NCBI RefSeq assembly: GCF_003240565.2
Contig: NZ_CP117255.1
Location: forward strand, 992,001 to 1,056,000
Direction: 5' to 3'
Source of the DNA: Rhizobium tumorigenes
GTDB lineage: Bacteria > Pseudomonadota > Alphaproteobacteria > Rhizobiales > Rhizobiaceae
Length of the DNA: 64,000 nt
How positions within the stretch are numbered: position 1 is the stretch's first letter; the number at the start of each line of letters is the position of its first letter. The position numbers were made by a program, and so were the translations under genes. The notes under the pieces were generated by a model. The model did no database searches and had not been told where the DNA came from. It saw only the letters and a list, made by a program, of their open reading frames with translations. This document shows positions 16,903-28,232 of this stretch, piece by piece.

Positions 16903-17946
16903 ATGGACTCATTCTTCATGGCCTACGTCTGGCCGACGATCATCATGGTTGGACAGTCGCTCCTGCTGCTCGTCTGCCTGCTGGTGTTCATCGCCTTCAT
17001 CCTGCTTGCCGACCGCAAGATCTGGGCCGCAGTGCAGCTGCGTCGCGGCCCGAACGTCGTCGGTCCCTTCGGTCTGTTCCAGTCCTTTGCCGACCTCTTG
17101 AAGTTCATGTTCAAAGAACCGCTGATCCCGGCCGGTGCCAACAAGGGCGTCTTCCTGCTGGCGCCGCTGGTCTCGGTGACGCTGGCGCTGATGACCTGGG
17201 CGGTCATTCCGCTGGCCAACGGCTGGGTCATCGCGAACATCAACGTCGGCATCCTCTACATCCTGGCGATCTCGTCGCTTGAGGTCTATGCCATCATCAT
17301 GGCCGGATGGGGATCGAACTCGAAATATCCGTTCCTCGGCGCGCTGCGTTCTGCCGCACAGATGGTTTCCTACGAAGTCTCGATAGGTCTCGTAATCGTT
17401 ACGGTGCTTCTGTGCGTGGGTTCGCTCAATCTGTCCGACATCGTGCTGTCGCAGAAGATCGGCCTCGGCACCAAGATCGGCCTGCCATCTTCCTTCCTCG
17501 ACTGGCATTGGCTGTCGCTCTTCCCGATGTTCATCATCTTCTTCATCTCGGCTTTGGCAGAGACGAACCGTCCTCCCTTCGACCTCCCGGAAGCGGAGTC
17601 GGAGCTGGTTGCCGGCTACATGGTCGAGTACGGCTCGTCGATGTACATGATGTTCATGCTGGCCGAATATTGCGCCATCGTCATGATGTGTTCGCTGACG
17701 ACCATCCTGTTCCTGGGGGGCTGGCTGCCTCCGCTCGACGTCTGGTTCCTTAACTGGGTTCCGGGCATCATCTGGTTCCTGATCAAGTCCAGCCTGGTGT
17801 TCTTCATGTTCGCCATGGTCAAGGCCTTCGTTCCGCGCTACCGCTACGACCAGCTCATGCGCCTCGGCTGGAAGGTATTCCTCCCACTGTCGCTTGCCAT
17901 GGTCGTCATCGTCGCATTCGTCCTGAAGCTGACGGGATGGGCATGA
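16903..17946 (+). CDS. nuoH: NADH-quinone oxidoreductase subunit H
   Basis: A membrane subunit that forms part of the quinone tunnel and couples electron transfer to proton movement. The protein is 347 aa with about eight transmembrane helices, and has the conserved segments [22 protein letters not shown] near residues 32-53 and [23 protein letters not shown] near 212-234, whose acidic residues are typical. Normal length and start. Its end is 39 bases before nuoI. Confidence 0.97.
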   Translation: MDSFFMAYVWPTIIMVGQSLLLLVCLLVFIAFILLADRKIWAAVQLRRGPNVVGPFGLFQSFADLLKFMFKEPLIPAGANKGVFLLAPLVSVTLALMTWAVIPLANGWVIANINVGILYILAISSLEVYAIIMAGWGSNSKYPFLGALRSAAQMVSYEVSIGLVIVTVLLCVGSLNLSDIVLSQKIGLGTKIGLPSSFLDWHWLSLFPMFIIFFISALAETNRPPFDLPEAESELVAGYMVEYGSSMYMMFMLAEYCAIVMMCSLTTILFLGGWLPPLDVWFLNWVPGIIWFLIKSSLVFFMFAMVKAFVPRYRYDQLMRLGWKVFLPLSLAMVVIVAFVLKLTGWA

Positions 17947-17985
17947 TCATGCTCGTCTCGCTTTCATGCAGATTTGGAGTTTAAA

Positions 17986-18477
17986 ATGGCCGGATTATCC
18001 AATGCCATCGGCTCGCTGTTTCTGAAGGAGTTCGCCGGCGCCTTCCTGCTGACGATGCGCTATTTCTTCAAGCAAAAGGCGACCATCAACTATCCCTTCG
18101 AAAAGGGACCTGTAAGCCCGCGCTTTCGGGGCGAGCATGCGTTGCGCCGCTATCCGAACGGCGAAGAGCGCTGCATCGCCTGCAAGCTGTGCGAAGCGAT
18201 CTGTCCGGCGCAGGCGATCACCATCGAGGCTGGCCCGCGCCGCAACGACGGAACCCGTCGCACCGTCCGTTATGACATTGACATGGTGAAGTGCATTTAT
18301 TGCGGCTTCTGCCAGGAAGCCTGCCCGGTCGACGCCATCGTCGAGGGACCGAATTTCGAATTTGCCACGGAAACCCGCGAAGAACTGTATTTCGACAAGC
18401 AGCGGCTTCTGGATAACGGCGATCGCTGGGAGCGCGAAATCGCTCGCAACATCGCAATCGACTCGCCCTATCGCTGA
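17986..18477 (+). CDS. nuoI: NADH-quinone oxidoreductase subunit I
   Basis: The 23-kDa-type ferredoxin subunit carrying clusters N6a and N6b between NuoG and NuoB. The protein is 163 aa. The two [4Fe-4S] motifs are [12 protein letters not shown] and [12 protein letters not shown]. The ATG at 17986 follows TTGGAGTTTAAA and gives the standard [16 protein letters not shown] start; the frame from 17974 adds four residues and lacks a ribosome site. An amphipathic N-terminal helix anchors it to the membrane. It is followed by a 153-base gap before nuoJ. Confidence 0.96.
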   Translation: MAGLSNAIGSLFLKEFAGAFLLTMRYFFKQKATINYPFEKGPVSPRFRGEHALRRYPNGEERCIACKLCEAICPAQAITIEAGPRRNDGTRRTVRYDIDMVKCIYCGFCQEACPVDAIVEGPNFEFATETREELYFDKQRLLDNGDRWEREIARNIAIDSPYR

Positions 18478-18630
18478 GCCGTTGCGCCTGAATATGCCAT
18501 GACGGCCGGCGGCACTTTTCGCCATCGCCATGGTTCAAGATAGACCGGGGCTTCGCGTCATTGTTGCGAAGCCGGATCGGGCCGGGAGTTTTCTCCCGAT
18601 TGCCCGGGGGAAGATGAAAAAGGCACCAAC

Positions 18631-19245
18631 ATGGGTCTGCAGGCTCTATTTTTCTATCTGTTCGCCTTCATCGCGGTTGCGTCGGCGTTCATGGTCATTT
18701 CGGCGCGGAACCCGGTTCATTCGGTCCTGTTCCTCATCCTGACATTCTTCAACGCCGCCGGCCTGTTCCTGCTTCTGGGTGCCGAGTTCCTGGCGATGAT
18801 CCTGCTGGTCGTTTATGTCGGCGCCGTGGCGGTGTTGTTCCTTTTCGTCGTCATGATGCTCGACGTCGACTTTGCGGAGCTGCGCTCCGGGCTTTTGAGC
18901 TACGCGCCCATCGGTGCGATCATCGGGATCATCCTCGCTGCCGAACTGATTGTCGTGGTCGGCGGCAGTGTAATCTCGCCTGAGATCGCCAAGACCGTGG
19001 CGATGCCGATCCCCGATATTGCCACTCGCACCAACACCGCAGCGCTCGGCGACGTCCTCTATACCAACTACGTCTTCTTCTTCGAGATCGCCGGCCTCGT
19101 GCTGCTTGTGTCGATGATCGGCGCCATCGTGCTGACGCTGCGCCATCGGGTGAACATCAAGCGCCAGGATATTTCCAAACAGGTTGCCCGGACGCCGGCG
19201 ACTGCCGTCGAGGTAGTTTCCGTCAAGCCCGGGCAGGGCATCTGA
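18631..19245 (+). CDS. nuoJ: NADH-quinone oxidoreductase subunit J
   Basis: A membrane subunit at the quinone end of the proton channel. The protein is 204 aa with five transmembrane helices. Helix 3 contains the conserved GAEFLAMILLVVYVGAVAVLFLFV region around residues 50-75, known for a pi-bulge in the family. A hydrophilic tail follows residue 172. The start at 18631 (MGLQALFFYL) fits relatives. Part of the nuo operon, 30 bases before nuoK. Confidence 0.96.
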   Translation: MGLQALFFYLFAFIAVASAFMVISARNPVHSVLFLILTFFNAAGLFLLLGAEFLAMILLVVYVGAVAVLFLFVVMMLDVDFAELRSGLLSYAPIGAIIGIILAAELIVVVGGSVISPEIAKTVAMPIPDIATRTNTAALGDVLYTNYVFFFEIAGLVLLVSMIGAIVLTLRHRVNIKRQDISKQVARTPATAVEVVSVKPGQGI

Positions 19246-19275
19246 GCTGAGACGCGGGGATAAAGGAACAACACT

Positions 19276-19584
19276 ATGGTCATCGGTCTTTCCCACTACC
19301 TGACGGTCAGCGCCATCCTCTTCGTGCTCGGCGTCTTCGGCATCTTTCTGAACCGCAAGAACGTCATCATCATCCTGATGTCGATCGAGCTGATCCTGCT
19401 TGCGGTCAACATCAACATGGTTGCCTTCTCGTCCTTCCTGAACGACATCGTCGGCCAGGTTTTCGCGCTGTTCATCCTGACGGTCGCGGCTGCGGAAGCG
19501 GCCATTGGCCTTGCAATTCTGGTGGTCTTCTACAGAAACCGCGGCTCCATCGCCGTGGAAGACGTCAATGTGATGAAGGGCTGA
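19276..19584 (+). CDS. nuoK: NADH-quinone oxidoreductase subunit K
   Basis: A small membrane subunit, homologous to MrpC, with three transmembrane helices. The protein is 102 aa, normal length. The two conserved membrane glutamates are present, one in [12 protein letters not shown] and one in [13 protein letters not shown]. The start is preceded by AAAGGAACAACACT, a good ribosome site. It ends seven bases before nuoL. Confidence 0.97.
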   Translation: MVIGLSHYLTVSAILFVLGVFGIFLNRKNVIIILMSIELILLAVNINMVAFSSFLNDIVGQVFALFILTVAAAEAAIGLAILVVFYRNRGSIAVEDVNVMKG

Positions 19585-19591
19585 TCGCGCT

Positions 19592-21577
19592 ATGTTGTTG
19601 TATAAGGCAATCGTCTTTCTTCCCCTGATCGGTGCCCTGATCGTCGGCTATTTCGGCCGGCAGATGGGCGCCAAGGCGTCGGAATATCTCACATCCGGCC
19701 TGATGGTTATCGTCGCCGTCCTGTCGTGGATCGTCTTCTTCCAGGTTGCCCTCGGCACCCAGGAAACGCTCGTCGTCGACCTGTTCCGCTGGATGCAGTC
19801 CGGTCGCTTCGATGTCTCCTGGCAGTTGCGCATCGACACGCTGACCGCCGTCATGTTCGTCGTCGTCAACACCGTCTCGACGCTCGTGCACATCTACTCG
19901 ATCGGCTACATGCACGACGATCCCCATCGCCCGCGTTTCTTCGCCTATCTGTCGCTGTTCACCTTCATGATGCTCATGCTGGTGACCGCCAACAATCTGC
20001 TGCAGCTGTTCTTCGGTTGGGAGGGCGTCGGCCTTGCATCCTACCTGCTGATCGGCTTCTGGTTCCAGAAGCCGTCCGCCAATGCCGCCGCCATCAAGGC
20101 GTTCGTTGTCAACCGCGTCGGCGACTTCGGCTTCCTGCTCGGCATCGCTGGCATCTTCGTGCTCTTCGGCTCCGTCAGCTTCGACGTCATCTTCTCGAAT
20201 GCCCAGTCGTTTGCAGCCGGCGAACGCGCCAACGAAACCGTCATGACTTTCCTCGGTATGCATCTCGACCGCTCGAACGCGCTGACGGCCGTATGCCTGT
20301 TGTTGTTCATGGGTGCCATGGGCAAGTCCGCGCAGTTCCTGCTCCACACCTGGCTGCCTGATGCCATGGAAGGCCCGACACCGGTGTCGGCGCTGATCCA
20401 TGCCGCCACCATGGTGACGGCTGGTGTGTTCCTCGTTGCCCGCATGTCTCCGCTGTTCGAACTGTCGCCACATGCGCTGATCGTCGTCACCACCGTCGGT
20501 GCCATCACGGCCTTCTTTGCCGCGACCGTCGGTCTGGTGCAGAACGACATCAAGCGTGTGATTGCCTATTCGACCTGTTCGCAGCTCGGCTACATGTTCG
20601 TGGCGCTCGGCGTCGGCGCCTACGGACCGGCAATCTTCCACCTCTTCACCCACGCCTTCTTCAAGGCGCTGTTGTTCCTCTGCGCCGGCTCTGTCATCCA
20701 TTCGGTCGGCGGCGAGCAGGACATGCGCAAGATGGGCGGTCTTCGCCCGCATATCCAGAAGACATTCTGGATGATGATCGTTGGCACGCTGGCGATTACC
20801 GGCTTCGGCATTCCGTTCACCTCGATCGGCTTTGCAGGCTTCTTCTCCAAGGATGCCATCATAGAAGCCTCCTTCGCCTCGAACAGCCCGGTTGCAGGCT
20901 TCGCCTTCACCCTGCTGGTCATCGCGGCGCTGTTCACCAGCTTCTACTCCTGGCGCTTGATCTTCCTCACCTTCTTCGGCAAGCCGCGCGCCTCGCACGA
21001 GGTCATGCACCATGTCCATGAATCTCCGAACGTCATGCTGGTGCCGCTCTATGTGCTCGGTCTCGGCGCACTCGCAGCCGGTTTCGTTTTCCACAGCGAA
21101 TTCGTCGGCGAAGGCTTCGAGCACTTCTGGAAGGGCGCCCTGTTCATGTCGCCGACCAACCATATCCTCGAGGAGATGGAACATCTGCCAACGTGGGTCG
21201 AGCTCAGCCCGTTCATCGCCATGGTGATCGGTTTCGTGCTGGCATGGTACATGTACATCAAGTCGCCCGAGACGCCGAAGGCGCTGGCACGCCAGCAGCG
21301 TGTGCTCTACGAATTCCTGCTCAACAAGTGGTATTTCGACGAACTCTATGACTTCCTGTTCGTCCGGTCCTCCAAGGCGCTCGGCCGCTTCCTGTGGCAC
21401 GGCATCGACGAGGGCACGATCGATCGGTTCGGCCCGAACGGTGTTGCCGCCCGCGTCGTCGACCTTGCCAATCAGGTCGTTCGCCTGCAGACCGGCTACC
21501 TCTACCACTACGCCTTCGCGATGCTGCTCGGCGTTGCAGCCCTCGTTACCTGGATGATGCTCGGGAGTTCTATCTGA
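19592..21577 (+). CDS. nuoL: NADH-quinone oxidoreductase subunit L
   Basis: The distal antiporter-like proton-pumping subunit (MrpA family). The protein is 661 aa with about sixteen membrane helices and a C-terminal lateral helix. Typical features are [18 protein letters not shown] near residues 141-158, with the pumping glutamate, and [24 protein letters not shown] near 252-275, with the lysine-helix partner further on in [18 protein letters not shown]. Normal length. The stop overlaps the ATG of nuoM by one base. A 675-codon antisense frame covers it and is a shadow. Confidence 0.97.
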   Translation: MLLYKAIVFLPLIGALIVGYFGRQMGAKASEYLTSGLMVIVAVLSWIVFFQVALGTQETLVVDLFRWMQSGRFDVSWQLRIDTLTAVMFVVVNTVSTLVHIYSIGYMHDDPHRPRFFAYLSLFTFMMLMLVTANNLLQLFFGWEGVGLASYLLIGFWFQKPSANAAAIKAFVVNRVGDFGFLLGIAGIFVLFGSVSFDVIFSNAQSFAAGERANETVMTFLGMHLDRSNALTAVCLLLFMGAMGKSAQFLLHTWLPDAMEGPTPVSALIHAATMVTAGVFLVARMSPLFELSPHALIVVTTVGAITAFFAATVGLVQNDIKRVIAYSTCSQLGYMFVALGVGAYGPAIFHLFTHAFFKALLFLCAGSVIHSVGGEQDMRKMGGLRPHIQKTFWMMIVGTLAITGFGIPFTSIGFAGFFSKDAIIEASFASNSPVAGFAFTLLVIAALFTSFYSWRLIFLTFFGKPRASHEVMHHVHESPNVMLVPLYVLGLGALAAGFVFHSEFVGEGFEHFWKGALFMSPTNHILEEMEHLPTWVELSPFIAMVIGFVLAWYMYIKSPETPKALARQQRVLYEFLLNKWYFDELYDFLFVRSSKALGRFLWHGIDEGTIDRFGPNGVAARVVDLANQVVRLQTGYLYHYAFAMLLGVAALVTWMMLGSSI

Positions 21578-23085
21578 TGACCGATTGGCCAATTCTTTCC
21601 ACGGTCATTTTCCTGCCGCTGGTCGGCTGCCTGCTGTTGTTGTTCATGCGTGACGACACACCCGCCGGCCGCCAGAACATTATGATCATTTCGCTGGTGA
21701 CGACGCTCGTCACCTTCCTGGTGTCGATATTCGTCTGGGTCGGCTTCGACAACGGCAATGCCGGCTTCCAGATGGTCGAGAAATACAACTGGCTTGCCCG
21801 CGGCATCTCCTATCATGTCGGCGTCGACGGCATCTCCATGCTGTTCATTGTGCTATCGACATTCCTGATGCCGTTCGGCGTGCTGACTTCATGGAATGCG
21901 ATCACCTATCGCGTCCGCGACTACATGATCGCCTTCCTGGTGCTCGAAACGGTCATCCTCGGCGTGTTCGCGTCGCTCGATATCGTGCTGTTCTACGTGT
22001 TCTTCGAGGCCAGCCTAATCCCGATGTTCCTGATCATCGGCGTATGGGGCGGACCACGACGTATCTACGCCTCGTTCAAGTTCTTCCTCTACACGCTGCT
22101 CGGCTCGATCTTCATGCTGGTGGCGATCATCGTCGTCTATAACGAGGTCGGCTCCACCGCCATTCCGGACATCCTTGCCCATCACTATCCGGAGCGAATG
22201 CAGTTCTGGCTATGGCTGGCTTTCTTCGTTTCATTCGCTGTGAAAGTGCCGATGTGGCCGTTTCACACCTGGCTTCCCGACGCACACGTCGAGGCACCGA
22301 CCGCAGGCTCGGTCGACCTTGCGGCGCTGCTTTTGAAGTTCGGCGGTTACGGCTTCCTGCGCTTCTCGCTGCCGATGTTCCCCGACGCGTCCGCCTATTT
22401 CGCTCCGATGATGATGGTGCTCTCGGTCATCGCCATCATCTACGCGTCCTACGTGGCCCTGATGCAGACGGACATCAAGAAGATGATCGCCTATTCTTCG
22501 GTCGCCCACATGGGCTACGTGACGATGGGTATCTTCGCGGTCAACCAGCAGGGCATACACGGTGCTCTGTTCCAGATGCTTTCCCATGGTCTGATTTCCG
22601 GCGCGCTGTTCCTCTGCGTCGGCGTCATCTATGAGCGCATGCACACCCGCGACATCACGGCCTATGGCGGCATCGTCGGTACCATGCCGAAATACGCGGT
22701 GGCGTTCATGTTCTTCACCATGGCCAATGTCGGCTTGCCCGGAACATCCGGCTTTGTCGGCGAACTTCTCACGACGATCGGCATCTTTCGAGTCAGCACT
22801 TGGACGGCATTCTTCGCCGCCACGGGCGTCATCCTGTCGGCATCCTATATGCTCTGGCTCTATCGCCGGATGATCTTCGGTCCGATCACCAACCCGAAGA
22901 TCAAGGATCTGCTCGACATCTCGATCCGCGAAAAATTCATTGTCTATCCGATGATCATCGTAACGCTGTTCTTCGGCATCTATCCGGAGCCTGTCTTTGA
23001 CGTCTCGGCTGCGTCGGTCGACTTGCTGATACATAACTATAATGCAGCGCTGCACGTCACGCCGCTTGCCCCACAGCCGAAGTAA
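21577..23085 (+). CDS. nuoM: NADH-quinone oxidoreductase subunit M
   Basis: The middle antiporter-like proton-pumping subunit. The protein is 502 aa from the ATG at 21577, which overlaps the nuoL stop; earlier ATGs in the same frame lie inside nuoL and give unrelated residues. About fourteen membrane helices. The key glutamate is in [20 protein letters not shown], and the lysine helices are in [20 protein letters not shown] and [18 protein letters not shown]. Cotranscribed with nuoL and nuoN. Confidence 0.97.
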   Translation: MTDWPILSTVIFLPLVGCLLLLFMRDDTPAGRQNIMIISLVTTLVTFLVSIFVWVGFDNGNAGFQMVEKYNWLARGISYHVGVDGISMLFIVLSTFLMPFGVLTSWNAITYRVRDYMIAFLVLETVILGVFASLDIVLFYVFFEASLIPMFLIIGVWGGPRRIYASFKFFLYTLLGSIFMLVAIIVVYNEVGSTAIPDILAHHYPERMQFWLWLAFFVSFAVKVPMWPFHTWLPDAHVEAPTAGSVDLAALLLKFGGYGFLRFSLPMFPDASAYFAPMMMVLSVIAIIYASYVALMQTDIKKMIAYSSVAHMGYVTMGIFAVNQQGIHGALFQMLSHGLISGALFLCVGVIYERMHTRDITAYGGIVGTMPKYAVAFMFFTMANVGLPGTSGFVGELLTTIGIFRVSTWTAFFAATGVILSASYMLWLYRRMIFGPITNPKIKDLLDISIREKFIVYPMIIVTLFFGIYPEPVFDVSAASVDLLIHNYNAALHVTPLAPQPK

Positions 23086-23102
23086 GAACGGGACGTTTGG
23101 AC

Positions 23103-24542
23103 ATGATCGCGGAAACAATTTCAGCTAGTCTTTATCTCTCCGTCCCGGAGATCATCCTTGCCGTCGGCGCGTTGGTGCTGCTGATGGTTGGCGTGTTCGC
23201 AGGTGAACGTTCGGGGAGGCTGGTCACCGGACTTGCCATTCTGGTTCTCATCGCCGCGGCATTGTGGATCCTGTTTGTCCAGGGCACCGGCTCGGCCTAT
23301 GGCGGTGCCTACGTCGCCGATGGCTACGCCCGCTTCATGAAGATCACGGCCCTGGTGGGCTCGGGCGTTGCCATGTTCATGGTGATGGGCGAGGGCGGCG
23401 ACGAGCAGCTCGACCGCTTCGAATATCCGGTCCTGCTTCTGCTGGCGACACTTGGCATCGTCCTGATGATCTCGGCCCACGACCTGATTTCGCTTTACCT
23501 GTCACTCGAACTTCAGTCGCTGGCGCTTTACGTCGTCTGCGCCATCAATCGTGACAGCCTGCGTTCTACGGAAGCCGGCCTCAAATATTTCGTGCTCGGC
23601 GCCCTGTCGTCCGGCATGCTGCTCTACGGCATGTCGCTGGTCTACGGCTTCACCGGCCACACCACCTTCGACGGCATCGCCACGGCGCTGGCCGGCGGAC
23701 GCTCGCTGGGGTTGGTGTTCGGCCTCGTCTTCGTGATCGCCGGTCTCGCCTTCAAGATCTCGGCCGTGCCGTTTCATATGTGGACGCCCGATGTTTACGA
23801 AGGTGCACCCACCGGCGTCACCGCCTTTCTTTCGGGCGCGCCCAAGGTCGCGGCCATGGCGCTGCTGGTGCGTATCACCACCACCGCTTTCCACCCCATC
23901 ATCGGCGACTGGCAGCAGATCATCATCTTCGTCGCAATCGCCTCTATGCTGCTCGGCTCCTTTGCCGCTGTCGGCCAGCCCAACATCAAGCGGCTGATGG
24001 CCTATTCGTCGATCGCCAACATGGGCTATGCGCTGGTCGGCCTTGCCGCCGCAAATGCGCACGGCGTGTCGAGCGTGATGATGTATATGCTGATCTACAT
24101 GATCATGACGCTTGGCGCCTTCGCTTGCATCATGGCTATGCGCCTGAAGGACGGAACACGCGTCGAGAAGGTCAGCGATCTCGCCGGCCTGTCGGTGACC
24201 AATCCTTTCATGGCATTCGTGCTGACGATCCAGATGTTCTCCATGGCCGGCATTCCGCCCATGGCTGGCTTCTTTGCCAAGTATTTCGTCTTCACGGCAG
24301 CCGTCGAAGCTAAACTCTATGCCTTGTCGGTTATCGGCCTGATGGCTTCTGTCGTCGGCGCCTACTACTATCTGCGCGTCGTTCGCGTCATGTGGTTCGA
24401 TAAGGCGACCGTTGAGTTTGCGCGTGTTCCCGGCACGTTGCGCATCGTCTTCGGTGCTTCATGCATCTTCGTGCTCGCCTATGCCTTCTTCGGCGGCGCG
24501 CTTGGCACGGCGGCAGACGTCGCGGCCACGACGCTGTTTTGA
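23103..24542 (+). CDS. nuoN: NADH-quinone oxidoreductase subunit N
   Basis: The proximal antiporter-like proton-pumping subunit. The protein is 479 aa with about fourteen membrane helices. The conserved glutamate lies in [19 protein letters not shown], and the lysine regions in [20 protein letters not shown] and [20 protein letters not shown]. The ATG at 23103 is chosen; a TTG two codons earlier is possible. It is the last nuo gene. Its stop TGA overlaps the TTG start of birA, so the biotin ligase is coupled to the operon. Confidence 0.97.
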   Translation: MIAETISASLYLSVPEIILAVGALVLLMVGVFAGERSGRLVTGLAILVLIAAALWILFVQGTGSAYGGAYVADGYARFMKITALVGSGVAMFMVMGEGGDEQLDRFEYPVLLLLATLGIVLMISAHDLISLYLSLELQSLALYVVCAINRDSLRSTEAGLKYFVLGALSSGMLLYGMSLVYGFTGHTTFDGIATALAGGRSLGLVFGLVFVIAGLAFKISAVPFHMWTPDVYEGAPTGVTAFLSGAPKVAAMALLVRITTTAFHPIIGDWQQIIIFVAIASMLLGSFAAVGQPNIKRLMAYSSIANMGYALVGLAAANAHGVSSVMMYMLIYMIMTLGAFACIMAMRLKDGTRVEKVSDLAGLSVTNPFMAFVLTIQMFSMAGIPPMAGFFAKYFVFTAAVEAKLYALSVIGLMASVVGAYYYLRVVRVMWFDKATVEFARVPGTLRIVFGASCIFVLAYAFFGGALGTAADVAATTLF

Positions 24543-25303
24543 CGGCGGCGGATACAGGACGTCGGCGGGAGGTCGACTATCGGCACGTGGCGCTTGGCGA
24601 GACGATCTCTACCAACAGCGAGTGCTTGTCGCGGGCACGGGCCGGCGACAGCGGCAATCTCTGGGTCACGGCTTCAAGGCAGACAGGTGGGCGCGGGCGT
24701 CGTGGCCGTGCCTGGGTGTCCGAGCCGGGCAATCTCTACTCTTCGCTTTTGCTTATCGATCTCGCGCCGATGGAGCGGATCGGATCGCTTCCTCTCGCCG
24801 TTGCGGTTGCCGTGCAGGAGGCGGTGCGGTCGGTGATTCCAGCCGGCGGTAACCCGGTCGAAGTCAAATGGCCAAACGATGTCCTGATCGGCCGTAAGAA
24901 GACCAGCGGTATTCTGATCGAAGGCGAGGCGCTGTCGGACGGCCGCTACGCACTTGTGATAGGCATCGGCATAAATGTTGCGGTCATGCCCGACAACCCG
25001 CTATACCCGGTGACTTCGCTTGCCGAGCAAGGCGCTGCGGTTTCGCCTGAAGAGTTGTTTGCGTACCTCTATTCGGCGATGGCAGGCGCTTTGAAGGAAT
25101 GGAACGGCGGCCACGGTGTGGCTGAGACGGTAGCGCGCTGGCGAAAGGTCGCCTGCGGCATCGGCGAGAAGATAACGGTAAACCTGCCTGACCGGTCGAT
25201 TTCCGGCCATTTCGCAGGGATAGATGATAGTGGCTTGCTCAAGCTCGATACCGGCGATGGCCGGCTGATGACGATCGCCGCAGGCGACGTCTTTTTCGGA
25301 TAA
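24539..25303 (+). CDS. birA: biotin--[acetyl-CoA-carboxylase] ligase
   Basis: Attaches biotin to the carboxylase carrier protein through biotinyl-5'-AMP; cytosolic. The protein is 254 aa if started at the TTG at 24539, which overlaps the nuoN stop (TTGA). No ATG lies between the nuoN end and the catalytic domain. The adenylate-binding loop [17 protein letters not shown] begins at residue 51, and [20 protein letters not shown] carries the catalytic lysine. There is no N-terminal helix-turn-helix, so this is a monofunctional enzyme, not a repressor like the E. coli protein. Open frame continues upstream inside nuoN but encodes an arginine-rich shadow. rnj follows 16 bases later. Confidence 0.92.
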   Translation: MTAADTGRRREVDYRHVALGETISTNSECLSRARAGDSGNLWVTASRQTGGRGRRGRAWVSEPGNLYSSLLLIDLAPMERIGSLPLAVAVAVQEAVRSVIPAGGNPVEVKWPNDVLIGRKKTSGILIEGEALSDGRYALVIGIGINVAVMPDNPLYPVTSLAEQGAAVSPEELFAYLYSAMAGALKEWNGGHGVAETVARWRKVACGIGEKITVNLPDRSISGHFAGIDDSGLLKLDTGDGRLMTIAAGDVFFG

Positions 25304-25319
25304 TGGATTAAAGAACAGA

Positions 25320-26990
25320 ATGGCTAATCAAGACGAACTGGTGTTCCTGCCGCTGGGCGGCGTTGGCGAGATCGGCATGAATCTCGCGCTCTACGGCTAC
25401 GGCCCCAAGGACCATCGTCAATGGATCATGGTAGATTGCGGCGTGACTTTCCCCGGTCCGGACCTGCCGGGCGTCGATCTCGTGCTGCCCGACATCCGGT
25501 TTCTCGCCAAGGAACGCAAGAACCTCAAGGCGATCATCATCACTCACGCACATGAGGACCATTACGGCGCCCTCAACGACCTGTGGCCTGGTCTGAATGT
25601 CCCTGTCTATGCCTCCGGTTTCACCGCCGGCCTGCTGGAAGCCAAGCGCAACTACGAGCGCAACACCATGGGCCAGATCCCGATCACGCCGTTCAAGGCC
25701 GGCGACCGCGTGAATATCGGTCCGTTCGAGGTCGAGGCTATCGGCGTGAACCATTCCATTCCCGAGCCGATGTCGCTGGTCATCCGCACGCCGCTCGGCA
25801 ATGTTGTCCACACTGGCGACTGGAAGATCGATCACGAGCCGTCGCTTGGACCTTTCACCGATGAAGCCCGCTTCCGCCAGGTTGGCGACGAGGGCGTTCT
25901 GGCGCTGCTCTGCGATTCCACCAACGCCATGCGCGACGGCGTTTCGCCATCTGAAAAATCCGTGTCCGAAAGTCTCGGCAGGATCATCGCCAGCGCCGAA
26001 GGCCGGGTGGCGATCACCACCTTCTCCTCGAACGTCGGCCGTATCCGCACCGTCGCCCAGGCTGCGGAAGCAGCCGGACGCGAGATCCTGTTACTTGGTT
26101 CGTCGCTGAAGCGCGTCGTGGAAGTTGCCCGCGACAACGGCCTGATGGAGGGCATCAAGCCGTTCATCGCCGAAGACGAGTACGGCTACATCCCGCGCGA
26201 CAAGGTCGTCATCATCCTGACCGGTAGTCAGGGCGAGCAGCGCGCAGCGCTCGCCAAGCTTTCCCGTGACGAGATGCGCAACGTCGCGCTGTCGTCCGGC
26301 GACATCGTGGTGTTTTCGTCGCGTGCCATTCCCGGCAACGAAAAGGCTATTGGCGATATCAAGAACGGCCTGATCGAGCAGGGCATCCAGATCATCACCG
26401 ACAACGATGCCCTCGTGCATGTCTCCGGCCATCCCCGCCGCAACGAATTGCAGCAGATGTACCAGTGGGTTCGCCCGCAGGTGCTGGTGCCTGTGCATGG
26501 CGAGGCCGCCCATCTCGTCGCCCAGAAGTTGCTCGGCGAGCAGTCCGGCATTCCGCTTGTGCCGAAGGTTCGCAACGGCGACATCCTGCGCCTGGCGCCA
26601 GGTCCCGTCGAAGTCATCGGCGAAGCGCCGCACGGCCGTATCTTCAAGGACGGCACGCTGATCGGCGACTATGATGAAATGGGCATCGGCGACCGCAAGA
26701 AGCTCTCCTTCGTCGGCCATGTCACCATCAACGTCCTGCTCGACAGCAAGCTGGACATCGTCGGAGATCCTGACCTCGTTGCCATCGGGCTGCCGCAGTT
26801 CGACGTCGAGGGCGAGGAGATGGAGGACACGCTGTTCGACGCGGTCGTCAGCGCCATCGAAAGCATTCCGCGCGCTCGCCGCAAGGATATCGCCATGCTG
26901 CAGGAAGCGGTACGCCGCGCCGTTCGCTCGACAGCCAACGCGGTCTGGGGAAAGAAGCCGATCGTCACCGTCTTCATGAACAAGATCTGA
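25320..26990 (+). CDS. rnj: ribonuclease J
   Basis: A metallo-beta-lactamase/beta-CASP ribonuclease with 5'-to-3' exonuclease and endonuclease activity, used in alphaproteobacteria for rRNA and mRNA maturation beside RNase E. The protein is 556 aa, normal length. The zinc motif HAHEDH lies at residues 76-81 (His76, His78, Asp80, His81), with VNHSIPE, HTGDWK and VSGHPRR further on, and the beta-CASP domain around 210-370. It lies 16 bases after birA, and mce follows 22 bases later, so it is probably in the same transcription unit. Cytosolic. Confidence 0.95.
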   Translation: MANQDELVFLPLGGVGEIGMNLALYGYGPKDHRQWIMVDCGVTFPGPDLPGVDLVLPDIRFLAKERKNLKAIIITHAHEDHYGALNDLWPGLNVPVYASGFTAGLLEAKRNYERNTMGQIPITPFKAGDRVNIGPFEVEAIGVNHSIPEPMSLVIRTPLGNVVHTGDWKIDHEPSLGPFTDEARFRQVGDEGVLALLCDSTNAMRDGVSPSEKSVSESLGRIIASAEGRVAITTFSSNVGRIRTVAQAAEAAGREILLLGSSLKRVVEVARDNGLMEGIKPFIAEDEYGYIPRDKVVIILTGSQGEQRAALAKLSRDEMRNVALSSGDIVVFSSRAIPGNEKAIGDIKNGLIEQGIQIITDNDALVHVSGHPRRNELQQMYQWVRPQVLVPVHGEAAHLVAQKLLGEQSGIPLVPKVRNGDILRLAPGPVEVIGEAPHGRIFKDGTLIGDYDEMGIGDRKKLSFVGHVTINVLLDSKLDIVGDPDLVAIGLPQFDVEGEEMEDTLFDAVVSAIESIPRARRKDIAMLQEAVRRAVRSTANAVWGKKPIVTVFMNKI

Positions 26991-27012
26991 GGCATCACAG
27001 ACGGAGGCAGCC

Positions 27013-27417
27013 ATGCTCGGGCGGGTCAATCATATTGCGATCGCCGTCCCCGACCTGGCTGCCGCTGTCGCCGTCTACCGCGACACCCTGGGGGCGGCAG
27101 TGTCTCAGCCGCAGGCGCTCGCCGACCACGGCGTGACAGTCGTTTTCGTGGAACTCCCCAATACCAAGATCGAATTGCTGGAGCCGCTCGGTGCCGGCTC
27201 GCCGCTTTCGGCATTTCTTGCCCGAAATCCGGACGGCGGCATGCATCATGTCTGCTACGAGGTGGACGACATCATCGTCGCCCGCGACCGGATGCTTGCC
27301 TGCGGGGCGAGGGTGCTTGGCGACGGTCAGCCTAAGATAGGCGCACATGGCAAGCCGGTGTTCTTCCTCCATCCCAAGGATTTCTTGGGCACGCTGATCG
27401 AGCTCGAACAGATCTGA
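27013..27417 (+). CDS. mce: methylmalonyl-CoA epimerase
   Basis: Interconverts (R)- and (S)-methylmalonyl-CoA in the propionyl-CoA pathway. The protein is 134 aa and forms a single glyoxalase/VOC fold. Metal ligands are visible as His7 in VNHIAIAV, the His in DGGMHHVCYEVDDI, and the C-terminal Glu in LGTLIELEQI. Length and start (MLGRVNHIAIAVPDL) match the family, and a GGAGGCAGCC ribosome site precedes the ATG. Probably cotranscribed with rnj. Cytosolic. Confidence 0.93.
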   Translation: MLGRVNHIAIAVPDLAAAVAVYRDTLGAAVSQPQALADHGVTVVFVELPNTKIELLEPLGAGSPLSAFLARNPDGGMHHVCYEVDDIIVARDRMLACGARVLGDGQPKIGAHGKPVFFLHPKDFLGTLIELEQI

Positions 27418-27533
27418 CAAGAAGCACACGGCAGTGCTTGGCGCCGCCTCGCGTTGCCCCTATAGTCGGGGCGGGAGAGTGTGCAGTCCGGTCTTGATTT
27501 CCGCTGGCTGCCATCTGTGGTGAGGAGCGCAGC

Positions 27534-27809
27534 ATGATACAGCCTGTACTATCGGCAATGGCCGTCTATTTCGTCGTCTGGTGGATCACGCTCTTCGCCA
27601 TTCTGCCGATCGGCCTCCGCACGCAGGAGGAAGATAACCATGTTGTGCTCGGCACTGTCGCAAGCGCCCCGACGAAATTCAGGGCTGCAAGGGTGGTGAT
27701 GCTGACGACGCTGACATCCGGTATTCTCTACGGCACGTGGTATATCTGTTCCACCTATCTGGGCCTCAGTATCGACGCCATTCCGCAGATCGTTCCGCGC
27801 TTCGAATAG
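27534..27809 (+). CDS. DUF1467 family membrane protein
   Basis: A 91-aa inner-membrane protein with two transmembrane helices (about residues 5-27 and 55-77) and the DUF1467 signature VWWITLFAILPIGLRTQEE. The family is common in alphaproteobacteria and has no assigned function; it often sits next to mce or proS, as here. The start has a GGAGCGCAGC ribosome site. It is 116 bases after mce, so it may share its transcript. Confidence 0.88.
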   Translation: MIQPVLSAMAVYFVVWWITLFAILPIGLRTQEEDNHVVLGTVASAPTKFRAARVVMLTTLTSGILYGTWYICSTYLGLSIDAIPQIVPRFE

Positions 27810-27976
27810 TGGAATTGGATGTCGCAGCGGGTGGCAGGCAATAATCGGCAGGGTTGCTGTGTTTGCTGCAACCCGTGCACTGCGTCACACGCCTCTCATC
27901 TATCGGCTGCATAGACCACGCTTTGTGCAGTCCGATCTGTCATATCGTCGTTAATATGTTGGGCCTTGTGAGAAGC

Positions 27977-28007
27977 CAAAAAAAAACAAGGCCAGAAGCC
28001 TTGTTTT
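27977..28007. terminator. bidirectional rho-independent terminator
   Basis: AACAAGGC and GCCTTGTT form a perfect 8-base-pair stem with a 5-base loop (CAGAA). An A run precedes it and TTTT follows, so it works on either strand. It would close the nuo-birA-rnj-mce-DUF1467 direction and insulate proS. Confidence 0.85.
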
Positions 28008-28203
28008 CAAAGTATCGCGTGATCCGTAACCGTTACCGGGGCTGCGACGAAGCGCGCCTAAGATCTAATCCTCCCAAGACTTGACCGCGAGATCGACAGG
28101 AATTTAATCATCCTGCCTCTTTTGTGAGCTGAAACTAGCCCAAGGATGGGGCTTTGTCATCTGTTTTTTTGCATATTTGTTACACTCGCGCAAATTTTTT
28201 CTG

Positions 28204-28232
28204 TTGACAAGTTTTTGCTAAAGTCGTCAATC
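28204..28232 (+). promoter_or_regulatory. candidate promoter upstream of proS
   Basis: TTGACA at 28204-28209 is a perfect -35 hexamer. The element 17 bases downstream (TCAATC) is a poor -10, so the call rests mainly on the -35 and on position 180 bases before proS. Confidence 0.3.

Noticed and set aside
19565..21592. A 675-codon antisense frame
   Set aside because: It lies wholly opposite nuoL, a clear gene, and is rich in His, Asp and Glu as expected from the reverse of membrane-protein codons; no ribosome site.
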